Shown here: positions 40,251 through 50,900 of the stretch, piece by piece
Layout: every line of letters begins with the position of its first letter
Position numbering within the stretch: the stretch's first letter is position 1
Virus record (IMG/VR): IMGVR_UViG_3300034073_002951
Span: 1 to 64,000 of that record
Source of the DNA: a virus
Length of the DNA: 64,000 nucleotides
Reading direction: 5' to 3' (one strand)
The notes under the pieces: model-generated
What the model was told of the DNA's origin: nothing
What the model saw: the letters and a program-made list of their open reading frames with translations, nothing else
Databases searched by the model: none
Made by a program: the position numbers and the translations under genes

Positions 40251-41084
40251 TTATAGTCCGTATTTTGATTTATCTGCATTGTAATTATCTAATACTTCGG
40301 CCGATGATAACGCCTTTTTGTATAATCGATTTATACCAATTCTACCCCCAAAGTTTTGTGCATATTCACCACCGTTGTATCTACCCAAGTATAAAGGATT
40401 TGTTGAATTTAAAATACTACTCATACTTGTTGAAATTGTACCTATTGATGTACCATTTATAAAGGTTTCTAAACTTACTCCGGGTTTCCAAACATAAACG
40501 GCTTGATACCATGTATTTGCTGAAATTGTATAAGAAGTTGAATTTACATAATCAACATTTAAAACACCACCTGTCCCATCACCAATTTGTGCAAATAAAC
40601 TAGCGTTACTAATTCTGATTGAGTAAGATACATCGGTAGAACTACCACCATCATCAAATTTACCTAATACAACCGAACTACCAACTGTACTTGTTTTATA
40701 AAACCAAACTTCCATTGTAAATTCACCACTACCAGGTTCTAATGTTGGGTTATCTGCAACACTAACTTGTGAGTCTGTTCCGTTATATGTAAAATATGGT
40801 GATGTAAACGATATATTTGACATCGTTCCATTTCTACTCGGGTCACCCAATCCTATGGGATACCCACTTATATCTGTAATAGTAGTACCAGTTCCTGAAT
40901 ACGATGTTACATCGGATGGGTCAAAGTATAATACCAAGTCATCAAATAATACACTACCACCTCCGCCTAAGTTTGAACCACTGATAATTCCAGCAGTTCC
41001 TAAAAAGTCCTCAATTATATTATAAGAACCATCACTAACCATTTGTAATTTAGTGATGAATGCGTTTGAAATTTGAATAGCCAA
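40251..41084 (-). CDS. LamG / concanavalin A-like lectin-domain virion protein
   Basis: A 277-residue protein. From about residue 50 it is a LamG/Laminin_G_3 jelly-roll: LVLYFDPSDVTSYSGTGT, then FTMEVWFYKT, NTWYQAVYVWKPG and GRIGINRLYKKALSSAEVLD. Such domains bind glycans on the host surface or another virion part. The start codon is TTG, preceded by GGAG 9 bases upstream. It lies between the nuclease and the family A polymerase-like gene. Confidence 0.8.
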   Translation of the reverse strand: MAIQISNAFITKLQMVSDGSYNIIEDFLGTAGIISGSNLGGGGSVLFDDLVLYFDPSDVTSYSGTGTTITDISGYPIGLGDPSRNGTMSNISFTSPYFTYNGTDSQVSVADNPTLEPGSGEFTMEVWFYKTSTVGSSVVLGKFDDGGSSTDVSYSIRISNASLFAQIGDGTGGVLNVDYVNSTSYTISANTWYQAVYVWKPGVSLETFINGTSIGTISTSMSSILNSTNPLYLGRYNGGEYAQNFGGRIGINRLYKKALSSAEVLDNYNADKSKYGL

Positions 41085-41119
41085 GTTTATATCTCCATTA
41101 ATACTCTATATAAGTATTA

Positions 41120-42385
41120 TTAAACTTCACTATAATTCTTACCCCAACTTACCTTTGTTGGAAATCCGAAACTTTCCAAGACGGACTTAATCTCCATTGC
41201 CTTTTCAGTACCCCAATCTCCTTCGTATTCAAACAGAAACGAGTCATATACATAAAGGAGTGGTAGAGGTAGGTTCTTATCCATTAACCCCCTTAAAACC
41301 GAAATATTGTATTCTGTTTCAGTTGCTTGAAGTAAATAGTTAAACACTTTTTGGGGAGTTGGATTTTCAACCCAAGAAAGTGGTATTCTTCTTCCCTTTC
41401 CCGTTTGTAAATACCCCACACTCTGTATTCCCTCCCATAGGGTGTGAATAAATTCGTCTACCTTTTGAAAGAATGGAATTTGTCGGTCTTCGTCACTCAC
41501 CCCACCGTAAAGAATACGAAAGGTTCTTCCTTTGGAGTCATCGTAAGACACTCCATATTGGTCTGCTAACCACTGGTGAACGGAAGTTTGAGGTAAAGTA
41601 TACCCAATAAGTTTTCCGATGATACGGACGTGATAAGCGTCATAATCAAATTGTAAAAAGAGATGGTCTTCTCTCGGTATAAAGATTTCACGTGTGTGGT
41701 CTTTGGGGATAGCAGAAAAGTTGATACCACCGTGTCTGTTAGAAGGACGGGAGGTTACCGTATACGGGTTGTATTGAGTAAATACGAACTCGTTATTGTG
41801 GAGATGTTTTTGAGAGTTAGGCCATCTATCAAGAAATTTTTCCGTATCGACCCTGATGGGGGATTTCTCCAATTCTGAAAGGATGGGGATTAGGTCTTTA
41901 TCTACCAAATTTTGGTCGGTATTTGGATTTGTTGGTAAACCTTGGAAAAGAGTATCCAAGTATTCCCCCCACTTCATTATTGGAGTATTTTTACCCAAAT
42001 TTTCTTTTATACCCTTTCGGTTATAATCTATAATGAAAGGTTGTTCTCTATACTCGTTCGGGTATAAATTGTTGGTTGAAAAGAAGTAGTGAGTTTGAAT
42101 ATCGTGTAGATTTTGAATACCCAACTCCGTTTGTAATACCGACTTTTTATCCCATACCCACTTTGGTTGTGTGGAGTTTGATAAGTCAATTTGAATAGGT
42201 AGACAGTCGATATGATTGAAAGGCAAAATATAAGAATGACCTTCTATTCTTACATAAAGGAAAGAGAGGGGATTGGTTATGGGATGCCTCTCTAAATCAG
42301 TCCATATAGGAATGAGTAGAGAGGGTTTAGTTTCCCATAATCGTAAGAAGTCTTGGATTTCGTCTTTGGTTTCTACAATATTCAC
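41120..42385 (-). CDS. Divergent family A DNA polymerase-like protein
   Basis: A 421-residue protein with PolA palm motifs in order: TSRPSNRHGGINFSAIPK (211-228), motif A FDYDAYHVR with Asp247, motif B K285-x3-F289-x3-Y293G, the ATETE helix with Gln353, and motif C YVYDSF with Asp381. Both catalytic Asp residues are kept, but motif C lacks the usual His and Glu and the protein is much shorter than PolA. The N-terminal 130 residues may be a decayed exonuclease. The start is GTG, 6 bases after a -10 box. It coexists with gp43. Confidence 0.7.
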   Translation of the reverse strand: MNIVETKDEIQDFLRLWETKPSLLIPIWTDLERHPITNPLSFLYVRIEGHSYILPFNHIDCLPIQIDLSNSTQPKWVWDKKSVLQTELGIQNLHDIQTHYFFSTNNLYPNEYREQPFIIDYNRKGIKENLGKNTPIMKWGEYLDTLFQGLPTNPNTDQNLVDKDLIPILSELEKSPIRVDTEKFLDRWPNSQKHLHNNEFVFTQYNPYTVTSRPSNRHGGINFSAIPKDHTREIFIPREDHLFLQFDYDAYHVRIIGKLIGYTLPQTSVHQWLADQYGVSYDDSKGRTFRILYGGVSDEDRQIPFFQKVDEFIHTLWEGIQSVGYLQTGKGRRIPLSWVENPTPQKVFNYLLQATETEYNISVLRGLMDKNLPLPLLYVYDSFLFEYEGDWGTEKAMEIKSVLESFGFPTKVSWGKNYSEV

Positions 42386-42391
42386 AAATGA

Positions 42392-42420
42392 AAGATACGA
42401 AATAAAAATACAAAAGTCAA
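42392..42420 (-). promoter_or_regulatory. Promoter for the family A polymerase-like gene, TTGACT-N17-TATCTT
   Basis: TTGACT (42415-42420) and TATCTT (42392-42397) on the minus strand, 17 bases apart. The GTG start begins 6 bases after the -10 box. This is the only early-type promoter inside the virion-gene region. Confidence 0.7.
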
Positions 42421-42421
42421 A

Positions 42422-43201
42422 TTATGACCAGTATTTTTTAAACCATTCTTTTAAGTCGTATCTTTCTCTTTTCATATGTTCGCCTTCTCTAAAATTAATT
42501 CCTTTTTGAACATAATTGAAAAGTAAAGACCTTCTCATTCTTTGTGAAGTATTGGGTTCTGAACCATGTACGGTGTGTGAGTGAAGAATAGTTACATCTC
42601 CCTTTTTCATTCTTCCCTCAATTTTTTTGAAATTATGACCTTCTGGCATTACACAAGGTTTACCACGTTCATTTCTCCAAAATTTAGGATTAGTTTTTGC
42701 TCGTTCTTCATCTACTTCTATTGGAAGTGTAGGTAAAAGATGTGATCCTTCATAAGACCAAACTGAACCATTTCCGTCATCATGATTATCAAGTGCTATT
42801 GCAAAATTTAAAACTTCATTATGCTTACATCCAATATAAAAAGCATTTTGATGTTGGTCACGTCCTAACTGCCCTGGTGGTTTAAAATAAACCCAAGATT
42901 GGGTTCCATCAGACTCATTTCCAAAAACTAATTCTGCCGCTTCCATTAATTTTGGATGACAAAAATATTTTTCAATGAGAGGTGACAGTTTATGTGGATA
43001 TGCAAATGGATCCCATTCTCCCCACTCTGAACCATCTTCTTTGGATGTTTGGCTTCTTTCTTTTCTTAATTTTTCTAATTCTTCAATAATAGTATCGGCT
43101 TCCTCTTCACTTAAAAGGGGAAATGTGGAAAATCCACGGTATCTCCAATCAAAAAGTATTTGTTGAACTTCTTCATCGGAAAGGTATTTGTATTTTTTCA
43201 T
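42422..43201 (-). CDS. Phytanoyl-CoA dioxygenase-like (2-oxoglutarate/Fe) protein
   Basis: A 259-residue double-stranded beta-helix oxygenase. The first metal ligand is His117 in GRDQHQNAFY, where the expected HxD is HxN (Asn119). The distal His is His212 in HSHTVHGSEPN, and the 2-oxoglutarate-binding Arg is among SQRMRRSL. GKPCVMPEGHN precedes the distal block. Asn in place of Asp could alter iron binding or permit halogenase-like chemistry, so activity is uncertain. It sits between the polymerase-like gene and baseplate genes. Confidence 0.75.
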   Translation of the reverse strand: MKKYKYLSDEEVQQILFDWRYRGFSTFPLLSEEEADTIIEELEKLRKERSQTSKEDGSEWGEWDPFAYPHKLSPLIEKYFCHPKLMEAAELVFGNESDGTQSWVYFKPPGQLGRDQHQNAFYIGCKHNEVLNFAIALDNHDDGNGSVWSYEGSHLLPTLPIEVDEERAKTNPKFWRNERGKPCVMPEGHNFKKIEGRMKKGDVTILHSHTVHGSEPNTSQRMRRSLLFNYVQKGINFREGEHMKRERYDLKEWFKKYWS

Positions 43202-43227
43202 ATAACTTGTTAAATTTGAGTTGTATA

Positions 43228-43235
43228 TATAAATA
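43228..43235 (-). promoter_or_regulatory. Late-type octamer TATTTATA
   Basis: Sense-strand TATTTATA within ATATATTTATATATA, 27 bases before the start of the dioxygenase gene. Confidence 0.5.
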
Positions 43236-43237
43236 TA

Positions 43238-43624
43238 TTATTTTTTATAAAATTGTAAATAATTTGTTATTCTATATTTTAATCCAGGTATTTTTTCTTT
43301 GTAAAATTCCAATGTTTTTTTGTTTGATTCCCTAACACCGAAATCTAAAATATTTCCAACATCATCATAAACAGGATCAATTGATCCAGATATTCTCCAC
43401 TTCAAGACCACTAATGAATAATCTGCAATTGGTGATAATTTTGCATAATTAGATTGATTAATTTCGAATATAGGAGCATTAATATCGTTAGATTTTTGTA
43501 CAAAATATCTTTTTAAAAACCCGTCTTCATAATTTTTTTGAGTGGGGACAGGTTGATATGGTTTTATTGTTTTTACATCATTAAAACCTTTGTTTAATTT
43601 TTTATAATCATCTATAATACTCAT
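43238..43624 (-). CDS. Probable virion protein, function unknown
   Basis: A 128-residue protein. YEDGFLKRYFVQKSND and YSLVVLKWRISGSIDPVYD are followed by GVRESNKKTLEFY and a C-terminal GLKYRITNYLQFYKK. The order of a short mixed protein after a large hub-like protein suggests a baseplate component. The stop of the gene upstream (833 residues) and this start overlap by 4 bases. No family is recognised. Confidence 0.6.
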   Translation of the reverse strand: MSIIDDYKKLNKGFNDVKTIKPYQPVPTQKNYEDGFLKRYFVQKSNDINAPIFEINQSNYAKLSPIADYSLVVLKWRISGSIDPVYDDVGNILDFGVRESNKKTLEFYKEKIPGLKYRITNYLQFYKK

Positions 43625-46122
43625 ATTATATCACCTGGTAATGGTATTGATTGTGATTCAACAGATGTCTCCCATGAATCCAAATTAACCGTATGGTTTA
43701 TACTTGTGATAGTATATATTCTATTTTTTGCATTATAAGATGGAATATCCGAATATCTAATTCTATCGTTAATTTTTAACCCACTTACACCATGAATAGT
43801 AAAATTAACCTTTTCTAATCCAATTGGAATATTTCTAACTTGCAAATCATCAGTTATAGTTTGATTTGTTGATGATCCGGGTAGCCTATCTTTTAATTCT
43901 ACCTTTTTAAGAGTATTTGGATTTGCCCATGCACCTACCATTAAAAGTTTTTCCAATCCACTTAAATCTTTTTCAGAACTAAACTTTTTAATATTTGAAA
44001 TAATATCAGAACGTTGTCTTTTATTTTGTAATTTTGGTACAATTGTTGCATTACTTGTAAAAATTTCAAATAAAGGATTTCGTTCTTCAACAGAATTTGC
44101 CTTATCTTCTGTTTCCGTGTTAACCGTATCAGTTGTATTAAGTGACTCGTCCATTTTTACAGCACTCAAAATAGCTGAACCAACCCTATCTTCTCTTAAA
44201 GAAAAAGCAGTTCCTAAAAGTTGTTTTGGTGTATAAGGTGTTTCATCTGCACCAGCTGTGTTTGGATTCATTTTTGTTATTGCCAAGGAACTTACCATTT
44301 GTGATGATGATTCCGTAGAAAAACTTGATTGTATAAATGGAGAATCAGTACCTCTTAATGGAAATTTGACTTCATAATCTTCAAAAGTCTTATTTGTTTT
44401 TCCTCTAAAATTTGTATCAATAACAGTCATTTGTGCGTTTCCATTTTCATCCAAATCTTGTATAATTTCAAAATGCCATATAGAATTCACAGCGGAAGTC
44501 ATACCATTTAATAAATTGTAGAAAACATCCTTTGCAACTAAATTTGGTGTATCCAAAGTTTTATAAAAGAAATTAAAATTTACATATAAATCCTTTAACC
44601 ATCCCCACCAATACTCATCCTCTGTTATTGATAAAAAAGATTCGTCATATTTTAAAACTGGAAATAATTCACGTGTGGATTCATCTAATTTATACTTACA
44701 TGGAAACGCATAAGGAACTGCTCTACTTTCTCCAGATTCATAGTCCTTTGAAACACCATTTAACTCTTCCTTTTCACTAAACTTTGTTTTATTTGTAAAT
44801 GGATGATTATTTGATAAATTTTCATCTGAATCTAAATTTGCAAAATCTATAATTTTACTTATCTCTGATTCATTTTTTGGGTCAGAGAACGCTTTTAGAA
44901 AATTAAAATTTGGATGTTTTGTATTTGGAATAAACAGTTTTGAGGGGTCAGTTGAAAATATATGTGGAAATGCCGATATTACTGAATTTTCTATATTAAT
45001 TTTCATACTACGGGTTGGTTGAGGACACGTACCCTCTTTTGCCTCAATATTTAAACCATATGAATTTAAAATCTGAATGGCTAATTCAAATCTTATAAAT
45101 CGTTCATTTGAAATAAAATCAACTTCAGTTGGAGTTTCATTTCCCAAAGTATTTGTTATAGTTGACAAATAATTTGAAAATCCTTCTTTAATTTCTTGAA
45201 CAACATCAGAATCCATATTGACAAAATTTGCAGGATCTGTCCATCGTGAATCATTTATAAGACTTTTTACAGTATCTGTCTTTTTCTGTGGAGGTAAATT
45301 ATTAAACATTTTTGCGAATAAAATTTTACCAACATCATCTCCAAAAGAGTCTATATCACTTTTTTCAAAATTTAAATCGCTACTTGTATCGTTAGATTCA
45401 GTATCAACAACTCCATTTTGGATTTGTAACATCTCCGCATAAGAACCCAATCCAATTATTTTTGTTTTAATATTAAAACTTCTATCTTCACCAAATTCAA
45501 CACCACCACCTAAAATTGTACCAAGTGTTGCAAAATATTGATAATCTGAATTTTTCATCTTTTGAAGAACATATTCCCAATTATTATATTTTGCAATTTC
45601 ACAAACATCTATCGGACCGCCACCTCCAACTATTTGACTACGTGATGCTGCAGTATTCCATCCCCATTCTATTAATAAGTGAAATCCTGGTTCTAATAAA
45701 AACTTTGAAAGTTCTTCGCATTGTTCGGTTGTAAATGCAACTGTATCAAATGTTGCCTCAACAGTTCCATTCATCAAATTTTTTGCTGATAAACTTTGTA
45801 TAAGTGGACTTGGCCTTAACCCGCGGCCTTCACCAATAATATTTACAGGTGTTTTTAAATCTAGTTGATACCCTAAAATACCAGGAAATGAGTTTGTCCC
45901 ATATCTTATGTTAAAATTACTGTAAGGATTGATACTATCCATTACAAGTCCATTTATATTTTCTGTTTCCGAAAATGCAGCGGAGGTAACTCTTATCCAA
46001 GGTTGTAATCCACTTACTCCAAATTTATCAAGTGTTTTAGGACGTGTGTTACCACCTCTTCTTAAAATCAAGTTTTGTAGAGGTTCATCAATTCTTGATA
46101 AAAATGGTTGTAATCCTATCAT
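43621..46122 (-). CDS. Large baseplate/hub-like structural protein
   Basis: An 833-residue protein placed between LysM tail and small baseplate genes. The N-terminal 200 residues (GVSGLQPWIRVTSAAFSE, GLRPSPLIQSLSAKNLMNG, LIEWGWNTAA) have the look of a hub beta-barrel. The C-terminus GVSGLKINDRIRYSDIPSYN followed by RIYTITSINHTVNLDSWETS resembles the end of gp27/late-control-D-type hub proteins. It probably forms the centre of the baseplate. This is by position and pattern; no catalytic site is seen. Confidence 0.6.
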   Translation of the reverse strand: MIGLQPFLSRIDEPLQNLILRRGGNTRPKTLDKFGVSGLQPWIRVTSAAFSETENINGLVMDSINPYSNFNIRYGTNSFPGILGYQLDLKTPVNIIGEGRGLRPSPLIQSLSAKNLMNGTVEATFDTVAFTTEQCEELSKFLLEPGFHLLIEWGWNTAASRSQIVGGGGPIDVCEIAKYNNWEYVLQKMKNSDYQYFATLGTILGGGVEFGEDRSFNIKTKIIGLGSYAEMLQIQNGVVDTESNDTSSDLNFEKSDIDSFGDDVGKILFAKMFNNLPPQKKTDTVKSLINDSRWTDPANFVNMDSDVVQEIKEGFSNYLSTITNTLGNETPTEVDFISNERFIRFELAIQILNSYGLNIEAKEGTCPQPTRSMKINIENSVISAFPHIFSTDPSKLFIPNTKHPNFNFLKAFSDPKNESEISKIIDFANLDSDENLSNNHPFTNKTKFSEKEELNGVSKDYESGESRAVPYAFPCKYKLDESTRELFPVLKYDESFLSITEDEYWWGWLKDLYVNFNFFYKTLDTPNLVAKDVFYNLLNGMTSAVNSIWHFEIIQDLDENGNAQMTVIDTNFRGKTNKTFEDYEVKFPLRGTDSPFIQSSFSTESSSQMVSSLAITKMNPNTAGADETPYTPKQLLGTAFSLREDRVGSAILSAVKMDESLNTTDTVNTETEDKANSVEERNPLFEIFTSNATIVPKLQNKRQRSDIISNIKKFSSEKDLSGLEKLLMVGAWANPNTLKKVELKDRLPGSSTNQTITDDLQVRNIPIGLEKVNFTIHGVSGLKINDRIRYSDIPSYNAKNRIYTITSINHTVNLDSWETSVESQSIPLPGDII

Positions 46123-46126
46123 TTAT

Positions 46127-46417
46127 TTATGATTCAAAGTTATTTACTATTTGTATGTAATTTTGAGGTATTCTTAAAGTTGTTCCAGGTTCCACGCCTA
46201 TTGGAGCATCATGTATATTATTTGCGGTAGCTATAATCCACCATAAAGTAGAGTCACCATAAAATTGAAAAGCAATAGTATCTAACCTATCACCTTCTTG
46301 TGTCATTATATATATGTCTTGATCAGATTTTGGTATATTTGGATATACTTTTGACTTATATACTCTTCTACCATCTTTTCTTTTAAAAGGTTTTATATTT
46401 TTGTATCTATTAGCCAT
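46127..46417 (-). CDS. LysM-domain tail/baseplate protein (gp53-like)
   Basis: A 96-residue protein from the ATG 46415-46417. A basic N-terminus (MANRYKNIKPFKRKDGRR) is followed by a LysM domain: MTQEGDRLDTIAFQFYGD, then STLWWIIATANN and GTTLRIP. In myoviruses such small LysM proteins sit at the tail terminus or baseplate wedge, as in gp53-like proteins. It overlaps the end of the preceding 524-residue gene by 8 bases, so translation is coupled. Confidence 0.75.
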   Translation of the reverse strand: MANRYKNIKPFKRKDGRRVYKSKVYPNIPKSDQDIYIMTQEGDRLDTIAFQFYGDSTLWWIIATANNIHDAPIGVEPGTTLRIPQNYIQIVNNFES

Positions 46418-47984
46418 ATAATTCCTGTAAAATTTCATCAATACCAGATGCACCAACTTTTTTCATACTTACATCACTCGGTGTTGATTCTGATTTTCCT
46501 GTATTTACATTAGTTGGTGCCTTTGATGGTCCAACTTTTCCACCTTTAACAAAAGTTATTGCAGGTGGTTTTACAGCCTCAACACCGAGATCGTTTATTT
46601 TTGGAACATTCTCTCTTGAAATAATAACACCCAAACCTTCTTTTCTTTGTAAAACTCTTTCTCTATACTCTTTTAATAATTTATTAGCTTCTTTTGTTCT
46701 TGAATAATTATATAACGCATTTTCTATACCTTCCCATTCAACAAACTTAAATGTTGCTGCAACTTCAATAAGTTTAGGAAGGAAAAATCCCTCTAAATCA
46801 GTTTCCCAACCTGAATTTTCATCAATAGTGTATGTCAAACTTTCTATAAATGCAACTTTATCAACATACATATTACCAAGTCTAAACTTGATAAATGGAG
46901 CATCTACGTAATTTTCATTTTCAGGAATAGTTGGATATGTTTTACTTGTTAAGTATTCTATTTTTTCCCAATTTTTTGCAAGTTCAGTTGGGTTCATACA
47001 ATATATCATTAAATTAAATGATAATGTTCTTTCTACTGATGAATAAGTGTAATAATTGTATGGATTACCTATAAACCTTGAAGAGTTCCATGTTGGGGTT
47101 ACTGTTTCATTAATTGAATTAAGTAAAGCTCTAAAATAAACAGGTTTCGAGGAGTCCATCCCACTTACCCAAAATGGAACAAGATTCAATCCTTCAACTT
47201 CATCTCTCGAATAATCATCTGATGGTCCAATCATGTTAACTTTATCACCAACCGGTGGGGGTGAATCCAAACGATATGTATCACTAAATCCTCTATCTTC
47301 CAAACTTAATCTATTTCCGTCTCTTAATATTTTAGAAGCAGTTGCACTATATGTTTTTTCTTCTTTACTTGAATAATTTGAAAGTCTTTCACCAGTAATT
47401 GGGTCAACAATTGCTTGCTTACCCATGATAGAATCTCTTATTTTATCCTTAATTAAACCAACACCTTTTCCAAGAGCTTGTTTACCAAGAGTTCTTGGGT
47501 TCCCACCTCCCGTGGATTTCAAATATTTACCCAATAAATTACCTTCACCTGATTTTTTAATATCAGCCAAAGTTGTCATTATATCTTGTTCTTCTGACTG
47601 TTTAAATTTTGGGTCGGCGATTACAGTAGATGGTATTAAATTTTTAGGAAAACCAAGTTTTGATGTTACAGCATCTCTGGCCTCCGAAATTTTTGATGCT
47701 ATATTTAAACTTCCACCAGTATTTTGAGAGGTTCCGATTGACTCAACTACTGCTTGTTTTTGAATTTCAGTAGTTTCAATACTACGAGTTGCAATACGGA
47801 TAGTACCTGTACCATATATTAAAGGATTATTTACATCAACTAAAGATTTTACACGAATACCCGAAAGTTCTTGATCAGCAAAACTTTTTATAGATTTCAC
47901 AAATTCACTTTTTGAACTACTATCTGTTGGACTAACAGCTAAATCTTGTGGGGAACCCTTAAATAATTCAAGTATTGTTGGCAT
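46410..47984 (-). CDS. Tail/baseplate structural protein
   Basis: A 524-residue protein between tape measure and LysM genes. The N-terminal half is polar and low in structure; the C-terminal half from about residue 260 (LNLVPFWVSGMDSSKPVYF) has beta-rich blocks including FRLGNMYVDKVAFIESLTYT and SGWETDLEGFFLPKLIEVAA, typical of tail-tube-like or baseplate hub adaptor folds. The last 70 residues are a linker and the C-terminal peptide IDEILQELYG. It likely caps the tail tube at the baseplate. Confidence 0.65.
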   Translation of the reverse strand: MPTILELFKGSPQDLAVSPTDSSSKSEFVKSIKSFADQELSGIRVKSLVDVNNPLIYGTGTIRIATRSIETTEIQKQAVVESIGTSQNTGGSLNIASKISEARDAVTSKLGFPKNLIPSTVIADPKFKQSEEQDIMTTLADIKKSGEGNLLGKYLKSTGGGNPRTLGKQALGKGVGLIKDKIRDSIMGKQAIVDPITGERLSNYSSKEEKTYSATASKILRDGNRLSLEDRGFSDTYRLDSPPPVGDKVNMIGPSDDYSRDEVEGLNLVPFWVSGMDSSKPVYFRALLNSINETVTPTWNSSRFIGNPYNYYTYSSVERTLSFNLMIYCMNPTELAKNWEKIEYLTSKTYPTIPENENYVDAPFIKFRLGNMYVDKVAFIESLTYTIDENSGWETDLEGFFLPKLIEVAATFKFVEWEGIENALYNYSRTKEANKLLKEYRERVLQRKEGLGVIISRENVPKINDLGVEAVKPPAITFVKGGKVGPSKAPTNVNTGKSESTPSDVSMKKVGASGIDEILQELYG

Positions 47985-50900
47985 TATAATGTCCTCATGT
48001 CTGTTCCAGTATTACTTCTTCTTTGATTTTGGTTTCGGGTTACAGAAGCTGAAACTTTTTCACCATCCATATAAATAGTACCACCACTTAATACTGCTTG
48101 TTTCACTTCTTCTAATTTTGAAATAATTCTTTCATTTGTGCTAATAATTTGTGTTGTTACCAAACTTTGTTGTTGCATTCCACTTGCTACTTCCATAGAA
48201 GCAGGTTGAACTTGAAGTGTTGCCCCTCTAAACATATCCTTTAAAGCACCACCACTTGCTTCTGCAAAATCTTCAAATTTATCAATATCTAAATCCTTCA
48301 TACTTGAAACAACGGTGGAAATAGATTTTGCAAAAATATCCATACCAAATGCAAGTAAAGCAATTTTATCTGCATATTGTGCCAAAGTTTCTATTTTCCT
48401 AATCGGAGATTGTGCTCCGAATAATTTTCCAAAACCATCAATAATACTTGAAATGACGTTACCACCACTCAATGCCATCAAACCACCGGATAAGGAAACC
48501 AAAGCACCACCTAATAAAGCAATTGCTCCAACTTTTTCCATAGAAACATTTTTTAAAAGAACTTCAAGAGTTACCCCAAGTTGTTGAAGAGTTCCTATCA
48601 TGGTATCACTTACTATTTGAGCAATTTTAACCACTCCATTAACAATACTATCTATAATGGGCTGGACAACTGAACCAATGCTTTCAAAAACTTTTTTAAC
48701 ATTATCACCAACAACGTTAATAATATTTGAAAATTCTTTAAATACTGTTATTATTACTGTTCCTACGATACCTGCCAATTTAATTAAAGTATTAGATAAG
48801 GTTTCTATGATTGGTACTACAACTGTTGCAATACCTTCAAATACAGATTTCATCATTTTACCAAATGGTTCGAGAGCAGGACCGGCTATACGAAGAGCAA
48901 CAGCTATACCAAAAATACCAGCAACGATAGCTGCAAGTCCTATAAGTGCTGCTGGGTTTGCAAGTGAAGCTAAACCACCTGACATTCCTCTAAAAAATCC
49001 ACCTAATCCTTTTCCTATTGCTGATAATGCCTTACCAATTCCAGTAGAAAGTCCATTTATAAATGTACCAATTCCAGTTCCAAGTGAACCTAATGCTGTA
49101 CTAATACCTTTGGATAATCCACTTATAAATCTACCTATACCACTTCCTAAATCACCAACTCCCTTTCCTATCTTACTTAAAACACTTGTAGAACTTTTAC
49201 CTACCTGGCCTATCTCTGTATTAACTTTTTTAAATGGATTGAAAGAAGAAAATAATCCTTTTAATTTACGACCAAAAACTCCTAATGCTACACCCCCAAT
49301 TAGTAACATTTGCATAAAATTCATACCTGCTTTTTCAACAGTTTGAAATTCCTCTTCTCCTTTTTTACCAAATTTAAACCAACTTGTAAAAGTATCAAAT
49401 GCTGATTTAACTTTTTCTATTACTGCATTTACCTTTTCACCAAATTCAGGGAACATATCCATCGCAGTTTTTATACCGCCTTCTATCCATTTCCAACCCG
49501 GAACAAATACTCTTAATGTTCCTAACAATGCATCTTTTATACCACCGAGTATATCACCTTTACCAAACTTTTCAAATGCGGTTATAAAATTACCAATACC
49601 TTTAAAAAGAACACCTACTGTATTTAAAATAAATGAAAAAGCTCCTCCAAATACCTTTGCTAATGTTTCAGCAACTCCAAATTTACTTTCAACCGTTCCA
49701 AACATTCTTTGCAATGGTTCAATTATAGCCATTGCACCATCTTTTAAGTTATTAAATGCAGGTTGTAAGGTTGTCATTAAAACGTTGCCAAATTTTATAA
49801 CGTGAGGAACTATATTCATTATAGTTCTACCAACGGGTTCTAAACTTAAAAGAAATTTCATTCCAAATTCTTTAATTTTATTAACTAATTGATCAAATTC
49901 GGATTGCATTTCTTGTGTTGCTGCAATTACTGCTGCCTGTTGATTTAAATCTTCTTTTGTAATATCTTTAATTTCTTTACCAGCCTTTATTTGTGCTTCC
50001 AAGGCTTTCATTTGTTTTTCGTCTAACTTACCAAACCTTTGTCTAATTCTTTGTTGTTCTACTAAATCTTGAAACGGCACTCCTGTTGCTTTTGCAAGTG
50101 CTTCTTGTTGGAATACGTTAAGTCTTGTTAAATCACCAAGTTTATCAACTTCCTTACCAATCGCTTCATGCATTTTTACAGTATTACCTGTCATTGCGAA
50201 ATAACGAGCTTGATTTAAATTTAGATTTCTACCAAGTATAGCAGACGCTTGCATTTGATCGGTTATGGATGTTTCAAAATCTAATAATCCTCTTGCAGAC
50301 TCAGACATCTTCTTAATCGAAGTTCCCATTCTCGCTGCATAAATAGCACCCCACTTTAATTGTTTTTGGGAACCACCAAAATATTTAAGGGCATCTTCTG
50401 AACTTTCTGCAATGTCTTGCATTACTTGGTTAGGAGCAACCCCAGCCATCTTTGAAAGTAAAGCAACTTGATTTGTAAAATACTGTGATTGGTCTGCACT
50501 TGCACCTGTCATATCTCTTACGAGTTTTGTAACTTGTGCCGCGGTTTCAGGAAGTACACCAAAGTTTTTACTTAATGCAACAATTGATGTTAAAGTTCTT
50601 TGAGATGGTTGTTCTAAATTTTTAAATTGTTTTGTAAATGCTGCAGCTGATTGAGCTACATCTTCCATCGAAGCACCCAAACCAACGGTTGCTAAATAAA
50701 CTGACTTAATGTTACCTTCAAGATTTCGAGTTTGTGATCGTAAAAGTCCCGTTTCTTGTCTAAATTGTTTCGCTGCTTCTGAAATCTTGTAAAATGCTAA
50801 TACACCTGCAGCAGCGACCATTGCAAACAATGAAAGTGCCAACATTAGTGGGTTTGCAAATGCTGTACGAAGTCCTGATGAAAGTCCACTTGATAACGAT

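Noticed and set aside
48657-49346. A 229-codon open frame on the plus strand.
   Set aside because: It lies wholly opposite the tape measure gene and is rich in Pro, Ile and Asn, as expected from the complement of its Gly/Ala/Leu repeats. No domain is visible.
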